Source of the DNA: Neolewinella persica DSM 23188
Lineage (GTDB): Bacteria > Bacteroidota > Bacteroidia > Chitinophagales > Saprospiraceae
Assembly: GCF_000373105.1 (NCBI RefSeq)
Contig: NZ_KB890434.1
Location: forward strand, 38,580 to 102,579
Direction of reading: 5' to 3'
Length of the DNA: 64,000 nucleotides
In this document: one piece after another, positions 17,801 through 24,127 of the stretch
Layout: the number at the start of each line of letters is the position of its first letter
Position numbering within the stretch: the stretch's first letter is position 1
Notes under the pieces: generated by a model
Database searches by the model: none
The model's input: the letters and a program-made list of their open reading frames with translations, nothing else
What the model was told of the DNA's origin: nothing
Position numbers and translations under genes: made by a program

Positions 17801-20016
17801 ACGGTCGCTGTGCCCGGCAAAGAATCTACCGACCAATCATAAACAACGGCTCCTGTGCCACCAACAACGGTTGCCAGTAAACTACCGGTACTGTCTCCAA
17901 AACATAGAATTGGATCCACCTGGCTAAGGTCTACGCTAAGCAACGCCGGTTCGGTAAGTATGATGGTGTCGGGCTCAAGCGGGCACTGCGTCTGGTCTGA
18001 AATGTTGATGATGTAGGTCCCGGCAGGCAAATTATTGACGACCCAGCGACCATCATAAGCGTCTACGTTCCAATCAACGATTAACCCCGCTCCGGCCCCG
18101 TTAATGTCAAGAGCTATGCGACCATCATCATTGGCAAAACAACGCGGTTGACTGAAGGAGGAGTTGAAGGACAAAGTACAAGGTGGAGGAACGATAGAAA
18201 AGGTACAGCTCCCCGTACAACCTTCTGTATTGTAGACGCTTACGACGTAGTTTCCCTGAGGCAAGTCGTCCAGGAAAACGTTAGGAGTTGAGCTAACAAA
18301 AGTTGTATCCTTCGGCCCGCTCAGCGTAATGAACCAGTCGGGCCCGCTGTCAAAGTTCAGGGTAACGCTTCCATTGCCACTCACGGATAATGGATCCTGA
18401 GGCGTACAATTGGGGAAAATATCACAATTCGCTTCTCCGATCGTTGCAACGCAGGTCCTGGTACAACCGGTCTGGTCCACGATTTCGAGGAAATAAGCAC
18501 CGGCGGGAAGGTTACGAATCGTATCCCCATCGGTAACGATGAGGTTGTTTACGGGTGGCAGGCTATCACCTGCCTGGTCAATAGCCACGTAACTTAGTAC
18601 GAAGGGGGGGCTTCCTCCTCCCGTCAGACTGAGCCCGATCAGTCCATCATCCAGAAAAGGCAACGTTTCGTCAACGCCACCACAATTGAAGTTGAAGGAG
18701 GGTTCGGAAATCAACATAATGCTACCTGTTTCGGAACAGTTCCGACTATCAACAACAGTGTAGGCGTAGGTGCCCGGCCCCAGGTCTTCCAGGGTTGTCA
18801 GGGAAGAACCATCTACCCCCGGGCCATTCCAGGTTAGAACAGGGTTAAAGCTGCCGGAGAAGGTGATTTCTATCCTGCCGTTAAGCCCACCATCACAATC
18901 ACTGTTTTGTTGATCAACGATGTTTACGCTCAGGTCATCGCAGTCTGGGGGGGAGATGGTTACCTGACAATCTTCCGTACAAGTGCTTTCAAGGTCGACA
19001 ACGGTGAATACGTAATCGCCGGCGGGGAGGTTGGGGATAACGACCTCACCGTCGGTGATGTTGAGCAGAGAATCTACCCTGGGCCCGGTCCAGTAAAGGT
19101 TATAATCTCCAAGTCCGGCGATGATGTCAATGGTGATAGAACCATCCGTTCCGTTGACGGTGGTTGGTATGCTTCGGAGTGCGCAGGAGAAGGACACGTT
19201 GTCAAGTTCAACAATGTTAACGTCCCAGTAGGCCGTACAACCGTAATAGTCCATAATCTCCGCACTGTAAATGCCGGGTAAAAGATTGGTTATTTCCGGA
19301 CCTGTGGCGGAAAATGTGCCCGGCCCGGTCCAATTGATCGTGGTCCCTCCTCCATCGTTGTCGATGCAATACATGTTTTCGGTGCGGAAATCATAGAGGC
19401 GCACGGAGCCACCATTTTCACTACAACCAATGTTGCGTGCATCCACGGTAAAAAACGAAAGCGTGCTGCTGGCACAAGAAGGGCGGAACTCGAAAGAGCA
19501 CTCCACAAAACAGCCGATGATGGCACCAGTAGCAGGATCTACGTCAGGGAGCAAATTACCGTCAAGGTCCTGAACGCTCCAGACCTGCACGGTGTAAATT
19601 CCTTCAGGGATACAGTCGTTTTGAATGTTATCACCTATGGCCAGGGAATTACTGTAAGAGATGCCGTCTGGCTCGTTTGGGAAGAAAACGGTACGGTCAA
19701 CGAAGTCCGGCCGGAATACTTCAAAAGTATCCGTCAGGCTTAAAATTCTGGTGTAGTACAAGTTACTGCCAGTAGCCGACCATTCCATAAATGCACCGTT
19801 TTCAGGATTGTTGTCTCCATTAATTGGTGTTTCCCCGTCGCATTGGACAGAGAGTGTGGTATTAGTGGGATCACAAAGCATTTTGGTAGTAGATGGCCAG
19901 TAAGGCGTTCCGGTGATGCGGCGTAATTCCAGGTCGTTTTTGGGAGTCGAACTAGTCTGAGCGAGTAAAATACCCCCGACCAAACAGAGCGCGAGACAAA
20001 ATAAATGCGCTTTCAT
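14851..20016 (-). CDS. Giant SprB-like surface protein with gliding-motility type C-terminal domain
   Basis: A 1721-residue secreted protein. A signal peptide ends near LLAQTSS. Residues about 170-960 are a series of Cys-containing SprB/PKD-like repeats, each with patterns such as NLPAGTYIINI and VTDANGCQAT. Residues about 1029-1293 contain five tandem units of about 53 residues. The C-terminus (about 1625-1721), starting VYVPNVFTPNEDGVNDLF and containing FTIFNRWGAMVYH and DVYIYKVKVQLLDG, is the type B T9SS sorting domain of gliding-motility adhesins. It is expected to be a cell-surface filament or adhesin. No partner T9SS genes lie nearby. Confidence 0.9.
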   Translation of the reverse strand: MKAHLFCLALCLVGGILLAQTSSTPKNDLELRRITGTPYWPSTTKMLCDPTNTTLSVQCDGETPINGDNNPENGAFMEWSATGSNLYYTRILSLTDTFEVFRPDFVDRTVFFPNEPDGISYSNSLAIGDNIQNDCIPEGIYTVQVWSVQDLDGNLLPDVDPATGAIIGCFVECSFEFRPSCASSTLSFFTVDARNIGCSENGGSVRLYDFRTENMYCIDNDGGGTTINWTGPGTFSATGPEITNLLPGIYSAEIMDYYGCTAYWDVNIVELDNVSFSCALRSIPTTVNGTDGSITIDIIAGLGDYNLYWTGPRVDSLLNITDGEVVIPNLPAGDYVFTVVDLESTCTEDCQVTISPPDCDDLSVNIVDQQNSDCDGGLNGRIEITFSGSFNPVLTWNGPGVDGSSLTTLEDLGPGTYAYTVVDSRNCSETGSIMLISEPSFNFNCGGVDETLPFLDDGLIGLSLTGGGSPPFVLSYVAIDQAGDSLPPVNNLIVTDGDTIRNLPAGAYFLEIVDQTGCTRTCVATIGEANCDIFPNCTPQDPLSVSGNGSVTLNFDSGPDWFITLSGPKDTTFVSSTPNVFLDDLPQGNYVVSVYNTEGCTGSCTFSIVPPPCTLSFNSSFSQPRCFANDDGRIALDINGAGAGLIVDWNVDAYDGRWVVNNLPAGTYIINISDQTQCPLEPDTIILTEPALLSVDLSQVDPILCFGDSTGSLLATVVGGTGAVVYDWSVDSLPGTATVDGLINGTYSVVVTDANGCQATDNIIITQPPLLTMNCSATAETIAGVMDGTVSVGNAGAVGVVMLSGDLGSFSLSANSDTTFTDLNPGTYDLIITDQNGCTTECSAIVNPGPCQIGLMTSTVQPDCDNPLGSATATPTNPFGPVSYQWSNGDTLAVADSLRAGSYRVTIVDASGCEATGRVIISPFTDTPGLTTSGITGVCDDGCTNLQLGLSGTPPFAINYAFSRPGEPEQIRTINRSTSGQESICPADLGLTSLQDVTLRLLDITDGNGCLRPIDRSLPVAVFPQAIGRLDTVLCVGQRLNIFGDVFDENRLMGQTVLPFPSVNGCDSTLLVNVQYFAPAFSAFDTTLCIGTQLNFFGQTFNNNRRSGSVIVPTPSAGGCDSTVLVTVDFFAPSISTLDTTLCPGQRLNYFGQIFHSNRTTGEVVVPTPSVNGCDSTVMVTVNFFPEAMGVLDTTICNYTRLFYFGQYFDINRPRGMVRLPIPSAAGCDSTVMVSVDFHPEVIGVLDTAICEGTTLQYGDVLFEGAANNVLTQLDIPDRYGCDSLVFVTVSTIPIPEVRISGDGIICPGGELEINFSYDGPGIATVILSSNPTERITLVAGSTTINRLVPAGSVVTIIDVTGEGPCPAISSGSITVRETDLAVNIDILSGDGVFAVSCADGSDGEVLAIPSGGVPPYTFQWNNGGENAELRNLPAGNYNVQVTSSRGCRAEARIGLTAPEILVSVLSEVDANCRDTLPSIILRDVQGGVSPYLFRIGNNSGFRPINNLPDTLLLPVGRSLLEVEDVNGCLLSETFTFGPPPLAEVFATPSRTIIAQGDSANIRVLTNLDVTGFQVSPWPDSMIFNDNFFVGPTENTTYQISVMDEFGCFASTMVEVIIDDFVPVYVPNVFTPNEDGVNDLFRLYARPRTVLNFSNFTIFNRWGAMVYHLEDTVSPTDASWGWDGFAPNGDINEQDVYIYKVKVQLLDGRTVELAGDVLLLR
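16136..16935 (-). repeat. Five tandem ~160-nt coding repeats in the SprB-like gene
   Basis: Repeat starts fall near 16930, 16770, 16608, 16446 and 16284, an even spacing of about 160 nt. Each unit encodes LDT-x-(L/I)C...FG...(F/N)xxNRxxG...PxPSxxGCDST, with two conserved cysteines. The last unit is the most diverged. Confidence 0.8.
16768..16786 (-). repeat. GCACCTGCG-family dispersed motif, copy 5 (in SprB-like gene)
   Basis: Plus strand GGCGCTGAACGCAGGTGCA. It lies at the junction of the first and second tandem units and is absent from the other units. Confidence 0.65.
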
Positions 20017-20283
20017 AAATTGGGCGTAGTGTTCTGATCCAATCGGCGATGACTAAACAATAAAGAATTCAAAGATAATCAGCAATTTACCAAAAAGATG
20101 CCCATTTTCTGCTTAAGGGGCTAATTGGCGACGGAATAGGCGCAAAAATGGCGTGAAACCTAGTCAAAATAAGGCTTTCGGGGGAAGTGTGGGTTTGCTG
20201 AGATTACCCTTAAAACAAGGTGTCAAAAAAAAACTAAAGATTATTTGATGGGCTTGTCCACAAAATACTTATTAATCTTGTTG

Positions 20284-20291
20284 TAAGTTTG
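20284..20291 (+). promoter_or_regulatory. TAnnTTTG -7 box of acpP
   Basis: TAAGTTTG matches the consensus exactly. I do not see a clear -33 TTG at 19 nt. The start of transcription would fall just before the palindrome. Confidence 0.55.
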
Positions 20292-20304
20292 CACCGCGGT
20301 TTTG

Positions 20305-20320
20305 GATCACAGCTGTGATC
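20305..20320. promoter_or_regulatory. 16-bp perfect palindrome GATCACAGCTGTGATC
   Basis: A perfect inverted repeat placed directly downstream of the predicted acpP transcription start. This is a position typical of an operator for a dimeric repressor. The cognate regulator is unknown. Confidence 0.55.
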
Positions 20321-20336
20321 TGGATTTGCCTATAGG

Positions 20337-20356
20337 TGCCCCTTCGGGCATTTTTT
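20337..20356 (+). terminator. Small terminator-like hairpin in the acpP leader
   Basis: TGCCC, loop CTTC, GGGCA, then six T. The stem is only 5 bp, but GC-rich with a perfect T-tract. It lies between the acpP promoter and its ATG, so it could act as an attenuator. Confidence 0.45.
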
Positions 20357-20389
20357 GCGCCGCAATTGTTCATTAAACGCCAATAAGTT

Positions 20390-20629
20390 ATGGCTAGCAT
20401 TGAGGAAAAAGTAAAACAAATCATTGTCGACAAGCTCGGCGTAGACGAAGCTGAGGTCACCAAAGACGCCAGTTTCCAAAACGACCTGGGAGCAGACAGT
20501 CTCGACACTGTCGAATTGATCATGGAATTCGAAAAGGAATTCGATATCAGTATTCCAGACGAGCAGGCGGAAAACATCCAGACTGTCGGCCATGCTGTTA
20601 CCTACCTTGAAAGCAGCGTGGAGAAGTAA
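20390..20629 (+). CDS. acpP: Acyl carrier protein
   Basis: ACP carries growing fatty acids on a phosphopantetheine arm in the cytoplasmic type II fatty-acid synthase. The 79-residue acidic protein has the normal size. The phosphopantetheine attachment site is Ser37 in [13 protein letters not shown]. It is followed by fabF and rnc on the same strand, the standard arrangement. A GC-rich terminator-like hairpin lies between acpP and fabF, which would let acpP be made in excess over its neighbours. Confidence 0.97.
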   Translation: MASIEEKVKQIIVDKLGVDEAEVTKDASFQNDLGADSLDTVELIMEFEKEFDISIPDEQAENIQTVGHAVTYLESSVEK

Positions 20630-20650
20630 TTGTTCCCGTTCCCTTTCTTT

Positions 20651-20695
20651 CCGCCGCCCGACGTGCCCACTTTGTGAGCCACGGGCGGCGGTTTT
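20651..20695 (+). terminator. Terminator between acpP and fabF
   Basis: A 10-bp perfect stem CCGCCGCCCG (20651-20660) / CGGGCGGCGG (20682-20691), followed by TTTT. Read-through would still supply fabF. A weak TATCTTTA box at 20739-20746 may be a separate fabF promoter. Confidence 0.75.
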
Positions 20696-20780
20696 GTATG
20701 TAGCCCCGGCATGACTAATTAGCTCATCGCCCAGGGCATATCTTTAGGCGCCTGGCGCTACAAAAACAAAAAGCAAACCC

Positions 20781-22052
20781 ATGAATCGTGTTGTCGTTAC
20801 CGGAATCGGAGCCCTGACCGCCATCGGGAACAGCGTTCCGGAATACCTTGAAGGACTAAAGACAGGCCGCAGTGGTGCTGGCCCAATCACTCAATTCGAT
20901 CCGGAATTATTCAAAACACAGTTTGCCTGTGAGGTGAAGGACTGGGACCCGGCTACCAAGCTCGATGCCCGGGCCATTCGCCGTCAGGATCGTTATACCG
21001 TCATGGCCCTTTACACCGCTTATGAAGCGTTGGAAATGTCAGGGCTCCTGACTATTGACGAAGAAGGGAAACCACAGGTCGCTGTTGACCCTGACCGTGC
21101 AGGTTGCATTTGGGCCAGCGGAATCGGTGGTCTGCGTTCCCTCGAAGAACAAATCGAAATTTTTGAAGGAGGTAACGGTACGCCCCGTTATAACCCCTTC
21201 ATGATCCCCCGGATGATCGCCAACATGGGGGCTGGCTACGTCAGCATGGAGTTCAACCTCCGCGGCCCTAGCTATGCCACCGTTTCCGCCTGTGCGTCGG
21301 GGGGGCATGCCCTTGCGGCCGCTGCGGACGATATCCGCCTCGGCCGTGCCGACATTATGGTGACCGGTGGCTCCGAAGCAGTTGTTACTAAAGTCGGTAT
21401 CGGTGGCTTCAACTCCATGAAGGCCCTCAGTACACGTAACGATGACATGGCCACGGCCAGCCGTCCATACGACGCGGACCGCGACGGGTTCGTGCTCGGT
21501 GAAGGTGCCGGAGCCTTCGTACTTGAAAGCCTGGAGCACGCTCAGGCGCGTGGCGCGACCATCCTGGCTGAAGTTGCCGGCTACGCCGCCAGCTCAGATG
21601 CCTACCACATCTCTGCCCCACATCCCGAAGGTGCCGGCGCAAAGATGGCCATGGTCAATGCACTTAAATATGCCAACCTAAGCCCTGCTGACGTTGATTA
21701 CATCAATACCCACGGCACCTCTACGCCACTGGGAGATACCGCAGAACTAAAAGCCATTCAGCTTGCCTTCGGAGAAGACGCGTACAACCTACACATCAGC
21801 TCCACCAAGTCGATGACTGGCCACCTGCTGGGTGCTGCTGCTGCAATTGAATCAGTTGCTTGTGTCCTGGCGATTCAACATAATTTTGTTCCGCCGACCA
21901 TCAATCACTTCACCGACGACCCGAACATCGATCCTAAATTGAACCTGACGTTTAATAAATCGGTAGAAAAGACGATTGATGTTGCGCTGAGTAATACTTT
22001 TGGCTTTGGTGGTCATAATTCCGCTACCATTTTTAAGCGTTTTAATCCATAG
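20781..22052 (+). CDS. fabF: 3-oxoacyl-ACP synthase II
   Basis: FabF condenses malonyl-ACP with acyl-ACP to lengthen fatty acids. The 423-residue product is a standard thiolase-fold KAS II. The nucleophile Cys lies in VSACASGGHALAAA (near residue 170), the two catalytic His are in INTHGTSTPLGD and STKSMTGHLLGAA, and the C-terminus contains SNTFGFGGHNSATIF. It follows acpP and runs into rnc with a 6-nt gap, so fabF and rnc are almost certainly co-transcribed. Confidence 0.97.
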   Translation: MNRVVVTGIGALTAIGNSVPEYLEGLKTGRSGAGPITQFDPELFKTQFACEVKDWDPATKLDARAIRRQDRYTVMALYTAYEALEMSGLLTIDEEGKPQVAVDPDRAGCIWASGIGGLRSLEEQIEIFEGGNGTPRYNPFMIPRMIANMGAGYVSMEFNLRGPSYATVSACASGGHALAAAADDIRLGRADIMVTGGSEAVVTKVGIGGFNSMKALSTRNDDMATASRPYDADRDGFVLGEGAGAFVLESLEHAQARGATILAEVAGYAASSDAYHISAPHPEGAGAKMAMVNALKYANLSPADVDYINTHGTSTPLGDTAELKAIQLAFGEDAYNLHISSTKSMTGHLLGAAAAIESVACVLAIQHNFVPPTINHFTDDPNIDPKLNLTFNKSVEKTIDVALSNTFGFGGHNSATIFKRFNP

Positions 22053-22058
22053 GTAACC

Positions 22059-22799
22059 GTGATCAAAGCGATCAGACGATTCTATAATTATTACTTGTCT
22101 CCGGAAAAGGATTTTGTCCGTCGGTTGCGCCGTCTGCTCGGCTTCACGCCCGCTTACCTGAAGCTTTTTAAGCTTGCTTTTCATCACAAAAGCAGTAACG
22201 ACGGAAAGGTCTCCCCCTACGGAGGACAAAGTAACGAACGCCTGGAATACCTCGGTGATGCCGTATTGGGAACCATCGTGGCGGAGTACCTGTACAAGAA
22301 ATACCCAACGGAAGATGAAGGCTTCCTGACAAAAATGCGGTCCAAAATCGTAAAGCGTAAGAGCCTCAACGAGATTGGTTTCAACATGGGCCTTGACGAG
22401 ATCCTCTCAACGTTCAATAATACCAGAATAGCCAAGTCCATGCTCGGAAATGCCGTAGAAGCATTAGTTGGCGCAGTGTACGTAGAGCAGGGATACAAAC
22501 TCACCACCCGGTTCGTACTCCGTAAAATGCTGCGCAGCTATGTTGACGTGGAAGGTCTGGAAACTTACGACGATAACTATAAAAGCCAGTTATTGGAGCA
22601 TTGCCAGAAAAACGGACAACGGGTAGATTACGAAATCCTCCGCCGCTTCAAGCAAGATAAGCGAGACCGTTTCCGTGTCGCCGTGCTGGTAAATGGCGAT
22701 CGCCTCGCCGTAGGCGAAGACTTCAATAAGAAGAGTGCCGAGCAAATTGCCAGCCGAAGAGCGCTGCAGGGGCTGGGGCTGCCGGTTACAACCGGGTAA
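22059..22799 (+). CDS. rnc: Ribonuclease III
   Basis: RNase III cuts double-stranded RNA, including rRNA precursors. The 246-residue protein has the nuclease signature NERLEYLGDAVLG (near residue 55), the second acidic patch around NAVEALVGAVYVEQGY, and a C-terminal dsRNA-binding domain starting around NYKSQLLEHCQKNGQRVDYEI. It starts with GTG 6 nt after fabF, a usual position in Bacteroidota acpP-fabF-rnc clusters. A repeat-rich gap with CAGTATTCAG-like units begins right after its TAA stop. Confidence 0.96.
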   Translation: MIKAIRRFYNYYLSPEKDFVRRLRRLLGFTPAYLKLFKLAFHHKSSNDGKVSPYGGQSNERLEYLGDAVLGTIVAEYLYKKYPTEDEGFLTKMRSKIVKRKSLNEIGFNMGLDEILSTFNNTRIAKSMLGNAVEALVGAVYVEQGYKLTTRFVLRKMLRSYVDVEGLETYDDNYKSQLLEHCQKNGQRVDYEILRRFKQDKRDRFRVAVLVNGDRLAVGEDFNKKSAEQIASRRALQGLGLPVTTG

Positions 22800-23120
22800 G
22801 AGATCAGTGTTCAGGTTTCAGGAATCAGGCTAAGGAGTCAGTATTCAGTACCTCAGGTTGTCGGGCTATTGTTTTTCAGACTGAACTTCACGAGCATACC
22901 GAACCTCCCTGTGCGGCAGCACTAGTAAGACCAATAGGACCACAATACTAAATTAGGCGCGCGATCGCAGGTGCAGTGGAATACGTTAAGAAGCAAGCTG
23001 ATTTTGTGCCATTATCCTTACTGACAAGTTGGTTTTCCCACCCCTAAGCACTGATTGCCGTGCACTGAAAACTGAATACCGGGCACTGAACCCTAAGCAC
23101 TGAATACTAAAACCTAAGCC
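22800..23120. repeat. Convergent gap with inverted degenerate arrays
   Basis: A 321-bp gap between convergent genes. The left end (about 22803-22866) repeats CAG-TTCAG-like units. The right end (about 23040-23117) repeats the inverse, CTGAAtaC / GCACTGAA. Each block starts at a stop codon (rnc on the left, the DUF2064 gene on the right). One GCACCTGCG copy lies between them. No gene is seen. Confidence 0.7.
22956..22975 (-). repeat. GCACCTGCG-family dispersed motif, copy 6
   Basis: Plus strand GGCGCGCGATCGCAGGTGCA, intergenic. It has two extra bases in the variable part. Confidence 0.85.
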
Positions 23121-23726
23121 CTATTCCGGCATCGCCCACCCATACCCAAGCCAGTCTGCCAGGTAGTCTACGTCAGAGAGGGGTTTTAATTCATGCACGG
23201 TTTTACCGGCTGCTGCGGCCCTGGCGAGCGTAGTGGGGAATACTTCTTCGGTGCTCCAGGCCATGTCAGTAAATAACGAAGGGAGGAAGGAGCGCATTCC
23301 GAGCAGCGTATAGCCACCATCGAGTGCGGGGCCGATGACTACGTCGTCGTTGTCCAGGGCGGCGAAAGCCGCCTGAAGGTAGTCCGTGTCAATGCCCGGG
23401 CAATCGCTGCCGATGATGACCACCCGCCGGTGCCCGGCGGCAAAAGCTGCCTGTATCCCCTCTGCCATTCGTTCGCCCAGGTCGCCGGGGTGCTGGAGCC
23501 GTTTGTGGAAGTGCTCGGCAGGCCAGGCATCCGGTTCCGTAATTTCGTTTGAATAATAGAGATACCGGTCAGCATCGGGCAGTCCCTGCGCCTGCTCCCG
23601 CGTCCAGTCGCAAAGAACGTGGTACATCCGTAGGGCCATTTCATTGCCTACGTCGGCGGCAAGACGGGTCTTGGTTTTACCCGGAATCGGGTTTTTGATG
23701 AATAGAAGTAGGGCGTTTTCTGACAT
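23121..23726 (-). CDS. DUF2064 / TIGR04282-type nucleotide-sugar-transferase-fold protein
   Basis: A 201-residue cytoplasmic protein with a Rossmann-like GT-A fold. It starts LLLFIKNPIPGKTKTRLAADVG, resembling the NTP-binding loop of nucleotidyltransferases. It has LGERMAEGI and the segment VVIIGSDCPGIDTDYLQAA, followed by VVIGPALDGGYTLLGM. These motifs mark the DUF2064 family, called arsenosugar biosynthesis glycosyltransferase-like in some schemes; the true substrate is unknown. It is transcribed divergently from the ABC-F gene, and the two upstream regions share a long inverted repeat. Confidence 0.85.
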   Translation of the reverse strand: MSENALLLFIKNPIPGKTKTRLAADVGNEMALRMYHVLCDWTREQAQGLPDADRYLYYSNEITEPDAWPAEHFHKRLQHPGDLGERMAEGIQAAFAAGHRRVVIIGSDCPGIDTDYLQAAFAALDNDDVVIGPALDGGYTLLGMRSFLPSLFTDMAWSTEEVFPTTLARAAAAGKTVHELKPLSDVDYLADWLGYGWAMPE

Positions 23727-23962
23727 AGGCGGGAAGGTAGGTATTTAGTCTTGTAGTTCAGTAGTCTTGTGGTCTGGTGGGCTCCGCAAGTGGGTTGCTC
23801 GCTGCGCTCGTAAATATTCGCTTTTGGGGGTATATTCATCACGAAGTGGTTTGGGAAATGCCGCAGCGCTGAGCGCCTGCAATCGCTGCTGCTCTCAAGT
23901 CAACTGTATCCTAAGCCTTTACGGTTTGGGTATAGGAACACTTGCTTATTTGTGCCTCCCTT

Positions 23963-23979
23963 GCACCTGCGGCCGCGCC
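23963..23979 (+). repeat. GCACCTGCG-family dispersed motif, copy 7
   Basis: GCACCTGCGGCCGCGCC, intergenic, preceded by CTCCCTT and followed by CTTATTAG. Confidence 0.9.
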
Positions 23980-24004
23980 CTTATTAGCCTTGTGGTAGCA
24001 TTAC

Positions 24005-24036
24005 AAGACTACCGGACTACAAGACTACAAGACTAA
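24005..24036 (+). repeat. Four 8-nt units before the ABC-F promoter
   Basis: AAGACTAC, CGGACTAC, AAGACTAC, AAGACTAA in perfect 8-nt register, ending 5 nt before the TACCTTTG box. The units are the reverse complement of the TAGTCTTG units found after stop codons. Confidence 0.85.
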
Positions 24037-24041
24037 ATACC

Positions 24042-24049
24042 TACCTTTG
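24042..24049 (+). promoter_or_regulatory. TAnnTTTG -7 box of the ABC-F gene
   Basis: TACCTTTG at 24042-24049. The first ATG downstream (24060) opens a 24-codon frame that ends at 24134, overlapping the ABC-F start at 24128 by a few bases. This suggests possible translational coupling. Confidence 0.6.
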
Positions 24050-24127
24050 CGCGCCCAAAATGATGACTTCTAGGGCTTTTACTTCAAAAGGCAATAGGAC
24101 AAATAGTACCAAAAGACCAATAAGACT

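Larger units (their letters stand above)
20017..20389. other. acpP upstream region
   Basis: A 373-bp divergent gap. The left part is AT-rich and featureless. The right part carries a -7 box (20284-20291), a 16-bp perfect palindrome (20305-20320) and a hairpin with a T-tract (20337-20356) before acpP. Confidence 0.7.
23727..24127. other. Divergent gap with a long inverted repeat
   Basis: A 401-bp gap. Its two ends carry the same promoter-proximal sequence in opposite orientation (about 23734-23775 and 24005-24048), including 8-nt AAGACTAC units and a TACCTT box. The middle holds GC-rich repeat debris (about 23790-23900) and one GCACCTGCG copy. A possible 24-codon upstream frame (24060-24134) ends in the ABC-F start codon region. 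Confidence 0.7.

Noticed and set aside
22157..22175. AAGCTTTTTAAGCTT palindrome in rnc as a terminator
   Set aside because: It lies inside the coding sequence and encodes conserved-looking residues; no gene ends there.
23767..24036. 89-codon plus-strand frame in the DUF2064/ABC-F gap
   Set aside because: It consists almost entirely of repeat sequence, including the 8-nt units and a GCACCTGCG copy.
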